Shown: piece by piece, positions 41,965-50,172 of the stretch
How the letters are laid out: each line of letters begins with the position of its first letter
Position numbering within the stretch: the stretch's first letter is position 1
Program-made: the position numbers and the translations under genes
Notes under the pieces: generated by a model
The model's input: the letters and a program-made list of their open reading frames with translations, nothing else
Database searches by the model: none
Told to the model about the DNA's origin: nothing
Assembly: GCF_019042245.1 (NCBI RefSeq)
Contig: NZ_JAHQCX010000002.1
Span: forward strand, 414,267 to 478,266
DNA: 64,000 nt
Reading direction: 5' to 3'
DNA from: Diplocloster modestus
Lineage (GTDB): Bacteria > Bacillota > Clostridia > Lachnospirales > Lachnospiraceae

Positions 41965-42762
41965 TTATGCATGTTTCAAGGAAGCATTGTATTCATCGAT
42001 CTTTGCCTGGCAGGCTTTCACGTGATTTGCGATAAAGTCATATTCCCCGCCCAGATTTATCATCCGGAATCCCCTGGCGATCACATCGGGTACCGCGTCC
42101 GCATCCGGCGCGTAAGCACAGCAGATTCCGGTTTCTTTGATAATTTTAGCAACCGCATCATCATTGATTTTCTTGGCTTCCGGATGTTCCGGGTGCCCGT
42201 AGTGCCCGTAGGCGCTGGCCAGATCCCACATTCCGGTATGTACTACGTCGATGTCTTTCAACGCGATAATGTTATCCAGATCATCAATGGCCGATACGCA
42301 CTCCACATCTACCATGATCACGGTATTATTATTACACCAGTTCAAATAATCTTCCACACTCATTCCATGCATTCCGAAGTGGGCTGCCCTGCTGTTAAAG
42401 CAAACTCCCCTTTTACCAACCGGCGCGAATTTTACCCCGTTGATGACATCCTGGCAGGCCTTCGCATCTTTTACCATGGTGGCAAATATCCCGCTGAGCC
42501 CGCAGTCCATATAGTGGGCAATCACATTGGGATCACAGCAGGTAGTTCTTAAAATAGCCGCTTTGCCCAGAGCCGTAATCGCTCTGGCGGTATTGGAGAT
42601 CTGTTCTGAGCTGAAGCATCCATGTTCATTATCAATACAGATGATGTCACTTCCCGCCAATGCCAGCGTTTCTGCCGTTCCGGGATGCGTGGATTCCAAA
42701 AATACCAGACTCACAACTTCTCCATTTCGTAGTTTCTTCTTTAACTCACTTTCCCGCATCAT
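41965..42762 (-). CDS. HpcH/HpaI-family class II aldolase
   Basis: The product has 265 residues. IICIDNEHGCFSSEQ carries the metal-site region typical of HpaI-type pyruvate aldolases. AILRTTCCDPNVIAHYMDCG corresponds to the usual RVP-x-x-D block, and MVDVECVSAIDDLDNI holds the metal Glu. These enzymes split 4-hydroxy-2-oxo acids into pyruvate and an aldehyde. The Arg-Val-Pro triad is altered (Arg-Thr-Thr), which may change specificity. It is first in its operon, directly behind a promoter overlapped by a palindromic operator. Confidence 0.88.
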   Translation of the reverse strand: MMRESELKKKLRNGEVVSLVFLESTHPGTAETLALAGSDIICIDNEHGCFSSEQISNTARAITALGKAAILRTTCCDPNVIAHYMDCGLSGIFATMVKDAKACQDVINGVKFAPVGKRGVCFNSRAAHFGMHGMSVEDYLNWCNNNTVIMVDVECVSAIDDLDNIIALKDIDVVHTGMWDLASAYGHYGHPEHPEAKKINDDAVAKIIKETGICCAYAPDADAVPDVIARGFRMINLGGEYDFIANHVKACQAKIDEYNASLKHA

Positions 42763-42784
42763 TTCCTTTGTCTCCTCCTTTTCT

Positions 42785-43145
42785 ATTTCACAATGCGTAA
42801 TGATATTACGCTTTAATTATTACTCCTTTTTCAGCTTTTGTCAATAACATTCAGAATTTTTGATATAAACAGCATTTTATACATATTTTAATGCTATTTT
42901 CTGTTTCTCTCCTTCCTGTTTTTGTATAATATATACAATTATTTTCGTTCTAGTTTCATCTACTTATTTCGCATTATGAAATATTCTACTTTTGAATTTG
43001 CAGTTCCGGATGTCTTTTTCTTCATGTCAGCTTATATATAATGGTTTTTTTGCCATATTCCAACCAACTTTATACTTTTTTCGTATTTTAGAATTCATAT
43101 AAATATATATTTATCATTGCGTCAGTTCATTTCACATTATGTAAT
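42785..43145. promoter_or_regulatory. Three-site operator region upstream of the aldolase operon
   Basis: Three 17-bp related palindromes, ATTTCACAATGCGTAAT (42785-42801), ATTTCGCATTATGAAAT (42966-42982) and ATTTCACATTATGTAAT (43129-43145). A further perfect inverted repeat GCGTAATGATATTACGC covers 42795-42811. The first site lies at the predicted transcription start, suiting repression. The IclR protein encoded at the end of the operon is the likely binder. Confidence 0.6.
42816..42844 (-). promoter_or_regulatory. Promoter of the aldolase operon
   Basis: On the minus strand TTGACA (42839-42844) and AATAAT (42816-42821) are separated by 17 nt. The start would fall near 42809, inside the palindrome at 42795-42811. 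The rest of 42845-43200 is AT-rich without a gene. Confidence 0.6.
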
Positions 43146-43202
43146 ATTATATGTAACCTCCCCCTTTACTAATTACTGCTCAAATTTTATACTAATACTT
43201 TA

Positions 43203-43276
43203 CTTTACAGTATCCCTTAATGCATGCCCTCCAGGCGGGGTCGCAGCTTACCTGCTCCATAAGGGATGCTGTAAAG
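43203..43276 (-). repeat. 74-bp hairpin repeat with 17-bp terminal inverted repeats
   Basis: The ends CTTTACAGTATCCCTTA and TAAGGGATGCTGTAAAG are inverted with one mismatch. Read on the minus strand the inside has two small hairpins, GCAG...CTGC and GCCT-GGA-GGGC. Related copies lie at 59120-59239 and 60397-60480. No coding capacity. Confidence 0.75.
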
Positions 43277-43409
43277 CATGATTAACGTCTCAAATCAGAC
43301 ATAATGGTGTCCTATTAAATATGCTATACTTAAAAATAGGTACGAGTTCCTCGTGAACCGCCCAAATCTCGTCTTAGTTCTATCAATTAATTATTACAGG
43401 AGGCAGAAC

Positions 43410-44165
43410 ATGAGCTTTATTACGATCAACAGCGAAACTATAGAACAGGAACACCTCTGCTGCGCAATTGCAGACAAGAAACACCAGCTGGGCGTGAGCG
43501 CAAAAAGAGCTTGGTTAAAAGAACAGCTATCCGAAGGACACGTTTTTCGAAAGTTAGATGAAAGAGGCAAAGTATTTATCGAATATGCCCCTTTAGAAAA
43601 AGCCTGGGTCCCTATCGCCGGTGATAATTATCTTTATATTTATTGCCTGTGGGTCGCCGGCAGTTTTAAAGGGAAAGGATACGGGGCAGAATTATTGAAC
43701 TCCTGTCTGGCAGATGCCAGGAAAACCGGCAAGTCTGGTGTCTGTGTTGTCAGTTCCAAAAAGAAAAAGCCCTATTTATCAGACAAGCAGTTTTTTATTA
43801 GAAACGGCTTTAAGACTGTGGACATCATCGGGTCAGACTATGAGCTGCTGGCCTTATCCCTTGACAGCGGTACTGTTCCGCATTTTACAGACAGCGCAAA
43901 GTCACAGCGCATCGAAAGCAATATCCTCACCATTTATTACAGTCCCCAATGCCCTTATATACCAAATTGTGTCGAACAGGTCACCGCTTATTGCCAGCAG
44001 AACAGTCTCCCTCTCGACCTGATCAAAGTAGACACACTGGAAAAAGCAAAGTCCGTTCCCTGTATCTTTAATAACTGGGCTGTTTTCTATAACGGCAAAT
44101 TCGAAACCACGCAGCTGCTCAACGAAGGGCAGCTGAAAAAACTACTGGATCAGTTGCAATTATAA
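43410..44165 (+). CDS. GNAT acetyltransferase with YoaP-like C-terminal domain
   Basis: The product has 251 residues from the ATG at 43410, which follows AGGAGG; an upstream ATG in frame has no site. The GNAT core is at residues 60-140, with CLWVAGSFKGKGYGAELLNS as the acetyl-CoA-binding motif A. The C-terminal part (ILTIYYSPQCPYIPNCVEQV, VPCIFNNWAVFYNGKF) resembles the YoaP-like thioredoxin-fold domain that often follows such GNATs. It would acetylate a small molecule or protein; the target is unknown. It is a single-gene unit on the plus strand ended by its own terminator. Confidence 0.82.
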   Translation: MSFITINSETIEQEHLCCAIADKKHQLGVSAKRAWLKEQLSEGHVFRKLDERGKVFIEYAPLEKAWVPIAGDNYLYIYCLWVAGSFKGKGYGAELLNSCLADARKTGKSGVCVVSSKKKKPYLSDKQFFIRNGFKTVDIIGSDYELLALSLDSGTVPHFTDSAKSQRIESNILTIYYSPQCPYIPNCVEQVTAYCQQNSLPLDLIKVDTLEKAKSVPCIFNNWAVFYNGKFETTQLLNEGQLKKLLDQLQL

Positions 44166-44200
44166 AATTATTCTATGAAACAGAAAATCTTTCTCTTATA

Positions 44201-44253
44201 AAAAGGTACTGCCAAATAACTGATTTCTCAATTATCCGGCAGTACCCTTTTTT
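44201..44253 (+). terminator. Terminator of the GNAT gene
   Basis: GGTACTGCC (44205-44213) pairs with GGCAGTACC (44238-44246), with further pairing inside the loop, and is followed by CTTTTTT. On the minus strand the stem is followed by TTTTTATAAG, so it may act in both directions. Confidence 0.75.
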
Positions 44254-44382
44254 ACATTCCTTTCCCCTTTCCATTCCTCCACGCTTTATGTTCCTTCATA
44301 CTTTATGTTCCTTCATACCTTCATTAAATCTATCCTGTCCCTTGCCGGTTCCGTTCCTATCGGCAAATAAGTACGTACCGGT

Positions 44383-45873
44383 TCAGATATCACGTTCCTC
44401 TTCCTGCCCGCTCCAGGCAATCAGTTCCTTTTCGTGGAGTGCATAATTGTTAAACTTGCGCACCACTTTCCCGTCTTCCACAACGACAATCACATCGCAG
44501 ATACCCGCTACCTCGTGATAATCATTAGAAATCAGAATAATTCCCCTGCCCCGCATCTTCAATTCATTCATAATATTGTAAATATCAATCTTGGATACCG
44601 TATCAATGTTATCCGTAGGATTTGCAAATATAAAAACTTCCCCTTCGGATAAGATATTCTTGGCAATCAGTATCTTTTTCTGATGGCCGGTACTGATATG
44701 CTCTATTTTATCTTCCGGTTTTGCTTTGATGGAAAGCTTGTCCAGGTAGCTTTGACAGATCTTCGTCTGCGTTTCCAGATCCCTGCACTTTACACGGATG
44801 GCGAACGGAAGCATATTCTCCCGGACCGTCTGTCCCGGGAACAGATACTGGTCAATCACATTGGAATCCAGGAAAATCACTCCGGCTTTCATTGCATCCT
44901 GCGGGGTAACCAGGCTTATTTCTTTCTCCCGGAACAAAACGTCGCCACTCTGTTTCGGATGATATTTATCTGAAAAAAGCAGTTCCCCAAAGGAAGCCGG
45001 TCCCTCTTTTTCCAGGCCCACCACTCCGACGATTTCCCCTTCCCGCACATACAGAGAAAAGTCGCTGATCACATTATTGCTGATATGCTTCAGTTCCAGT
45101 ATCTTCGCCTGCGGTTTTACAATCGTCTTGGGGGGATGTTCATTCGTAATCTTGAACATCATATCTATTACATTTTCAGGTTTCATATCGGCGACTTTCA
45201 CCGTTTCCACCAGATGCGCGTCCATGATCGCGCTGATTTCATCGGAGATTTCCATCACCCTTTGTATCTGATGGGAAATATACAGGACGGCCACTCCGTC
45301 GTCCGCCATGTCCCTGATAATTTTCTTAATCCGATCCCGATAGAACTCATTCACATTTGCGTCAATTTCATCCACCACCACAACCTTTGGCGAAAACAGC
45401 TTGATGCGGAGAAGTTCCAGAATATTGCGCATGGAATTGGAGACCTGGCTGATCTGCCAATCCATATTGCACTCCAGCCCATAATGTTCTAATTCACTCT
45501 TGAGCCTTTGGACAATCTTCTTTTTATTGCGTATAACGCTTAACAGGCTCCCGTCTTTTATGCTATTCAAACCGTAGAGCATATTTTCCCGTACAGTCAA
45601 TTCCGGCAGCAGCGTCGAATGATAGTCCACGATAAACACACCCGACCGCATGGCTCTGCGCACATCCCAGTTGCTGCATTCCATGCGGTCCAGATGCATA
45701 TGGCCGGAGTCCTTTTGTATGACGCCTCCGACAATTTTGCCCAACGTACTCTTACCCGCGCCATTATAGCCCAGGATTCCGTGTACTTTACCCCCCTGTA
45801 ATTCAAGGGATATATTTTCCAATACGATGTTGTCCCCATACTGCTTGCAAATCTCCGAAATTTTAAATACCAT
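44383..45873 (-). CDS. Degenerate sugar ABC-type ATP-binding protein (RbsA-like paralogue)
   Basis: The product has 496 residues with the two-half RbsA layout. Half 1 keeps Walker A GYNGAGKST and a Walker B-like VVVVDEIDA with the switch His in YISHQ, but its signature is VSNSMRN instead of LS-x-x-x-x-Q and the Q-loop Gln is missing. Half 2 has lost Walker A (GLEKEGPASFG), has a weak signature ISTGHQKK and a Walker B ending FANPTDNID. It is the last gene of the rbs-like operon, which already has a complete ATPase. It may be a regulatory or inactive partner, or an alternative motor for the two permeases. Confidence 0.8.
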   Translation of the reverse strand: MVFKISEICKQYGDNIVLENISLELQGGKVHGILGYNGAGKSTLGKIVGGVIQKDSGHMHLDRMECSNWDVRRAMRSGVFIVDYHSTLLPELTVRENMLYGLNSIKDGSLLSVIRNKKKIVQRLKSELEHYGLECNMDWQISQVSNSMRNILELLRIKLFSPKVVVVDEIDANVNEFYRDRIKKIIRDMADDGVAVLYISHQIQRVMEISDEISAIMDAHLVETVKVADMKPENVIDMMFKITNEHPPKTIVKPQAKILELKHISNNVISDFSLYVREGEIVGVVGLEKEGPASFGELLFSDKYHPKQSGDVLFREKEISLVTPQDAMKAGVIFLDSNVIDQYLFPGQTVRENMLPFAIRVKCRDLETQTKICQSYLDKLSIKAKPEDKIEHISTGHQKKILIAKNILSEGEVFIFANPTDNIDTVSKIDIYNIMNELKMRGRGIILISNDYHEVAGICDVIVVVEDGKVVRKFNNYALHEKELIAWSGQEEERDI

Positions 45874-45890
45874 GTCCCGCGTCCCTATTC

Positions 45891-46694
45891 CTACAAATCA
45901 AATTTCTGATGCAAACGAATACCATTCTTATAAAAACATCTTTTATAGTCTTCCGGTATACTGCTGTCAGTCACTACATAATCTCCGCCGCAGATATCAT
46001 CCACCTTTATCAGTCCTATCTTGTCAAACACTTTTCCCTCCATGATGACAACCATATTTCTGGACTTGCTTTTGATTTCCCTGTAGATCCAGGCATCTTC
46101 TTGTTCATTCACCGTCAGGCCATACTCCAGGTCAGCACCCTGTATATGAAGAAAGGCTTTGTTTACCCGAATATCCGGAAAAGGAATCCCAATACTGCTG
46201 TTACTCATTACTTTTTTTACATAATCCACTTCACCGCCGGTCAGAATCACCTTGTTTTTCCGGTCATGCTCCATGATCTGCAGCACCATCAGGCTGTTGG
46301 TAAACACAACAACCCCCGTGCGTTCATATAATCGTTCCGCCAAAGCGCGATTGCTCTCACCACGGCCCAAAAAGATAACATCATAATCCTCCACCAGTGT
46401 CAGGCAGATTTCGCCCAGATCCCTGGCCGAATCCGAAATCAATACAGGTTTCACAGCAGACTGCATGTGCTGTATCTGCCCCGTTTGGGATGAACTGGCT
46501 GTGTCATTGTTCAGAATCGCTCCACCATAGGTTCTCTTCAAAAAACCTTCCGATTCCAGCTTCTCCAGATCACGCCGGATCGTTACTTCCGACACTTTCA
46601 GGTAGCTGCTCAGCCAAATGACATCCGCCGATTTCTGTTCCGTGAGTATTTGCTTAATTTTCTCTAATCTCTCTATTTGAAACACCAAAGACAC
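45891..46694 (-). CDS. DeoR/GlpR-family transcriptional regulator
   Basis: The product has 267 residues. The N-terminal helix-turn-helix reads IKQILTEQKSADVIWLSSYL then VSEVTIRRDLEKLESEGF, the DeoR signature. The C-terminal sensor is related to sugar-phosphate isomerases (VIFLGRGESNRALAERLY, NKVILTGGEVDYV). It should sense a phosphorylated sugar made by the adjacent ribokinase-type enzyme, and lies 16 nt after that gene. It probably represses the transport operon of which it is part. Confidence 0.93.
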   Translation of the reverse strand: MSLVFQIERLEKIKQILTEQKSADVIWLSSYLKVSEVTIRRDLEKLESEGFLKRTYGGAILNNDTASSSQTGQIQHMQSAVKPVLISDSARDLGEICLTLVEDYDVIFLGRGESNRALAERLYERTGVVVFTNSLMVLQIMEHDRKNKVILTGGEVDYVKKVMSNSSIGIPFPDIRVNKAFLHIQGADLEYGLTVNEQEDAWIYREIKSKSRNMVVIMEGKVFDKIGLIKVDDICGGDYVVTDSSIPEDYKRCFYKNGIRLHQKFDL

Positions 46695-46710
46695 CCTTCC
46701 ATATTCAGTC

Positions 46711-47646
46711 CTACAAAGTTTCGTTCTTCAGGTACTCTTTTTCAAAATTCATAACCGCTTCTTTTGTCGGAAGACTGGGGCTCGCCCCCTTCTTTGTCAC
46801 TGCGATTGCGCCGCATTTGGTCGCGTAATCAATCGCGTCTTTTGTACTTTTATTTTCAAGGACACCTACCGCGAAGCCTGCGCTGAAGCTGTCGCCCGCA
46901 GCCGTCGTGTCCACCACATTCACTTTATAGCTCTTTTGGCGTATTCTCTCATCCTTGCTGATATAGAGGCAGCCGCTGCCCCCCAATTTCACCAGCACGC
47001 ATTCCACATCCAATGTCAGAAGTTCTTCCGCCGCCTTAACAATCTCCTCTTCCGTCTGTACTTTGCGTTCAACCAGGGCCCCCAGTTCCGTCTCATTGGG
47101 ACTGATACACCAGGCTCCCCGCAGCTGCCCCGCTTTGCACCCACGGATCGGGCCGGCATCTACAAATACTTTCACTCCATGTTCTTTTCCCAGCTGCACA
47201 ATCCGCTCCACACATTCCAAAGGAATCTCCAGCTGTGTCAAAATCATATCCAGCTCCGATATCAAAGGAAGGATAACCTGATCAATGTCTTCAACCGTCA
47301 TTTTCTCGTTGGCGCCCGGGGATACCAGGATCCGGTTTTGGCCGTCGCCTTCCACTATGATATAGCATTGTCCGCTTCCGCCGTCTTTCACTTTCATATA
47401 GCTGGTATCGATTCCACTGCGTTTCAGCGTATCGATCAGCCTTTTTCCATTCTCGTCCTGGCCCACACACCCGAAATACACGGTATCCAGCCCCAGCTTC
47501 GCAGTTGCTCCTGCCTGATTCGCCCCTTTTCCTCCGCAAATCAGTTCCACATCATTTACATACACATTCTCTCCACCAACCGGCATATGTTCCACGCCAA
47601 TGACGATATCCATATTAATACTGCCGATCACAAGCACTTTACCCAT
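46711..47646 (-). CDS. Ribokinase-type PfkB sugar kinase
   Basis: The product has 311 residues. IGSINMDIVIGVEHMPVGGE and LICGGKGANQAGATAKLG are the N-terminal PfkB signature, and VVDTTAAGDSFSAGFAVG is the C-terminal signature with the catalytic Asp. The close match to RbsK suggests ribose or a related furanose as substrate. AAAGGAGGAGC precedes the ATG. It follows the binding-protein gene after a 317-nt gap with a hairpin, and leads directly to deoR. Confidence 0.92.
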   Translation of the reverse strand: MGKVLVIGSINMDIVIGVEHMPVGGENVYVNDVELICGGKGANQAGATAKLGLDTVYFGCVGQDENGKRLIDTLKRSGIDTSYMKVKDGGSGQCYIIVEGDGQNRILVSPGANEKMTVEDIDQVILPLISELDMILTQLEIPLECVERIVQLGKEHGVKVFVDAGPIRGCKAGQLRGAWCISPNETELGALVERKVQTEEEIVKAAEELLTLDVECVLVKLGGSGCLYISKDERIRQKSYKVNVVDTTAAGDSFSAGFAVGVLENKSTKDAIDYATKCGAIAVTKKGASPSLPTKEAVMNFEKEYLKNETL

Positions 47647-47963
47647 GCATGCTCCTCCTTTAACCCGTTTTTATCTTCACCAAACCGCTGAAAACGGCAA
47701 AAATTACTCTTCCAAATAATCCGGTCTCTCTTCCAAAGGGTCCGGAACTCTCTTCCGCGAACTTTTAACAACTCTTCCGCAAATATTCAGCAATACTTCG
47801 ACAAACCTATGAAATTTTCGACAAAAAACTTCCTCTCCTTACTATAATAGAATAAGAGGTGGATTGCAAGAAGCAAATCCACCTCTTAGAGATTCATTTC
47901 AATAGATCAGCCGCTAGCTTGTTTCTATTGTCGCAACATGCAGTTACCTTAGAATCTTATTCA
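47647..47963. other. Gap in the rbs-like operon with an attenuator-type hairpin
   Basis: A perfect 13-bp stem (TAAGAGGTGGATT at 47853-47865 with its complement at 47876-47888) follows the binding-protein gene. On the minus strand it is followed by a T/A-rich run. It could end part of the transcripts or protect the upstream mRNA. Two TTCGACAAA direct repeats about 22 bp apart (47797-47830) may be DeoR sites. No gene is present. Confidence 0.5.
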
Positions 47964-49043
47964 TTATTTTTTCTCGTAGTCATCCGGAGGCCCCATAACG
48001 ACGATCTTGTCATTTTCCATTACCAGAGGGCTGTCCCAACCGTCGATGGTAGCACCGTTAGATAAGGTATTGCCATCAAGCAGAGCTTTTGCACAAGCAA
48101 CGGTTAAGTATCCAAGATTCTGGGTATTCCACAGCATACCGCAATCCAGAGAGCCATCAGATAATACATCCTGGCAGTCTTCCTGTACGCAGGTACCAAC
48201 TACAGTAACTTTATCCTGTAATCCCAATTCACGAACAGCCTGAGCGGTTCCGATCGGAGCAGGTGTAGACATACAGATGAATCCTTTCAGATCCGGGTAA
48301 GCTTTCATAACGTCTTTTGCAGTAGACAGAGCAACATCCTGTTTCTCATCTGTCGGGTAGGGATCTTCAACTAATTTCAGGTTCGGGAATTTTTCTTCTG
48401 CATATTCTCTTGCATATTTGATCCATGCATTTAAGTTAGCAGCGGAAAGTCCACCGGTGATGATCGCATATTCGCCTTCGTCAGTTCCCATGTACTCAAC
48501 CAGTTTGTCTACGCAGTGCTCGCCAAGTTCTTTATCAGAAATCTGATGAATGGAAGCGTCTACAAGAGCTTCGGTTGCAGGAGTATCCCAGTCAAGAACT
48601 TTGATTCCGGCTTCTTTTGCTTTTTTCAGAACCGGATCCAGAGCTGCGGGATCGTTAGGAGCTACACAGATAGCGTCTACGCCCTGTGTAATATAATCTT
48701 CAAGCATTTTAACCTGCTCTGCAGCATCAGCTGTGGTAGGTCCGTTGTAGATTACGTTAACGCCAAGGTCTTTACCAGCTTTTTCAGCACCCTCACCAGT
48801 CTGGTTGAAGTAAGGGATACCAATCAGTTTCGGCATAACTACGATATCATAGCTTTCGCCGGAAGCAGCAGGTGCTTCACTTTCAGCCGGAGCTGCGCTC
48901 TCTGCAGGTGCTGCAGGCGCTTCGCTCTCTGCAGGTGCCGGAGTCTCAGCCGGAGCTTCCTCTTTGCTTCCGCATCCTACCAAGGACATGGTCGCAACCA
49001 TTGCTGTTACCAGTGTTAAACTAAGTAACTTTTTCATTTTCAT
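47964..49043 (-). CDS. LsrB/RhaS-like sugar-binding lipoprotein
   Basis: The product has 359 residues from the ATG at 49041-49043 with AAAGGAGG upstream. The lipobox SLVGC puts the lipidated Cys at residue 24. A repetitive Ala/Pro/Glu/Ser linker of about 45 residues follows. VVMPKLIGIPYFNQTGEG, NVIYNGPTTADAAEQV and VLDWDTP resemble LsrB (AI-2) and RhaS (rhamnose) binding proteins. Two AI-2-contacting residues (Lys, Asp) seem kept, but the Asp-Gln and Pro-x-Ala contacts do not, so a sugar ligand is more likely than AI-2. It serves the two permeases upstream. Confidence 0.85.
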   Translation of the reverse strand: MKMKKLLSLTLVTAMVATMSLVGCGSKEEAPAETPAPAESEAPAAPAESAAPAESEAPAASGESYDIVVMPKLIGIPYFNQTGEGAEKAGKDLGVNVIYNGPTTADAAEQVKMLEDYITQGVDAICVAPNDPAALDPVLKKAKEAGIKVLDWDTPATEALVDASIHQISDKELGEHCVDKLVEYMGTDEGEYAIITGGLSAANLNAWIKYAREYAEEKFPNLKLVEDPYPTDEKQDVALSTAKDVMKAYPDLKGFICMSTPAPIGTAQAVRELGLQDKVTVVGTCVQEDCQDVLSDGSLDCGMLWNTQNLGYLTVACAKALLDGNTLSNGATIDGWDSPLVMENDKIVVMGPPDDYEKK

Positions 49044-49144
49044 TTCATTTCCTCCTTTTTTTGAATGAAAATTGTTGCTCATTTTATGTAAAGACCGCGG
49101 GAGGGCTTAGCCTCCCAACTGGCCTTCGAGCCTGTTCTATCGGC

Positions 49145-50158
49145 TTATTTCGCAGCAGCTGCTGCTCTTTCTTTGATCTTTCTGTTATCCTCCATCACTT
49201 TGGTGATATAACGAAGTGCCAGAACTACGATCAGGATACCGCCGGTAATGATATTGATGATATAGCGGTTTACACCCAAGATATTCAATCCGGTAGAGAT
49301 TACCTGTACGATGGCGACAGCCAGAACTGTTCCCGCTACCGTGCCATGTCCGCCGGAGATACTGGTTCCGCCCAGTACTACCGCGGTAACCGCCTGCATC
49401 ATATAGGAAGAGCCGTAATCCGTCTTCGCAGAATTATATCTGGAAGAAATCAGAATCGATGCAAACCCTGCCATAATACCCGAGTAAATATAAACCTTCA
49501 TGAGCGTTTTCTTTGTATTGATTCCTGAGAACCGGGTTGCAATCTCATTGCAGCCTACCATATATACTTCCGTACCCCAGGCGCTTCTCTCAATCAGAAG
49601 GTAGCTGACAATAATAACTACGATGTAAAGAATGATGGGGAAAGGAATTCCCAGCACCGAACCGTTGCCCAGGAAGGAATATGCTTCCGGGAATCCGGAG
49701 ATGGAACCGCCTTTTGTAAAGGCGAGGCCCAGTCCTTCAAATAACGTCTTGCTTCCCAGCGTAACCAGCATGGCGGCAACACCGATATAGGCTACCACAT
49801 AACCGTTGATCACACCGCAGATCACCGCTACTACCATACAGGCAATAAGTCCCAAGATAATTCCCAGCGCATTGTTGTTCTGGCTGAACTCACTGGACAG
49901 AATAAACGCACATACGATACTGGAAAGGGCGGCGCCTGTGGTGATGGAAAGGTTAATCCCACCGGTCAGAACCGCGATCATCATGGCGATCGCCATAAGG
50001 CCGAATTCCGGCATCTGGAACATCATTGTCTTAATATTGTTTCCGGAAAGGAACTTATCCGGCGATAAAATACTCATCAGAACAAAAATACCGATAAAGA
50101 TGATTGCTAATGTCAATTCATTGGAATGTTTGGATCTCAAATTTTTATAAAATTTCAT
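49145..50158 (-). CDS. Sugar ABC transporter permease 2 (RbsC/LsrD-like)
   Basis: The product has 337 residues with about ten helices. AIMMAVLTGGINLSITTGAAL near the start is the helix 2-3 signature, MVGCNEIATRFSGINTKKT the coupling loop and VLGGTSISGGHGTVAGTVLA the C-terminal block. It pairs with the second permease, 14 nt upstream, as a likely heterodimer, as in the Lsr and Rha importers. A basic C-terminal tail rich in Arg, Lys and Ala follows the last helix. Confidence 0.92.
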   Translation of the reverse strand: MKFYKNLRSKHSNELTLAIIFIGIFVLMSILSPDKFLSGNNIKTMMFQMPEFGLMAIAMMIAVLTGGINLSITTGAALSSIVCAFILSSEFSQNNNALGIILGLIACMVVAVICGVINGYVVAYIGVAAMLVTLGSKTLFEGLGLAFTKGGSISGFPEAYSFLGNGSVLGIPFPIILYIVVIIVSYLLIERSAWGTEVYMVGCNEIATRFSGINTKKTLMKVYIYSGIMAGFASILISSRYNSAKTDYGSSYMMQAVTAVVLGGTSISGGHGTVAGTVLAVAIVQVISTGLNILGVNRYIINIITGGILIVVLALRYITKVMEDNRKIKERAAAAAK

Positions 50159-50172
50159 TTTATCAATTCCTC

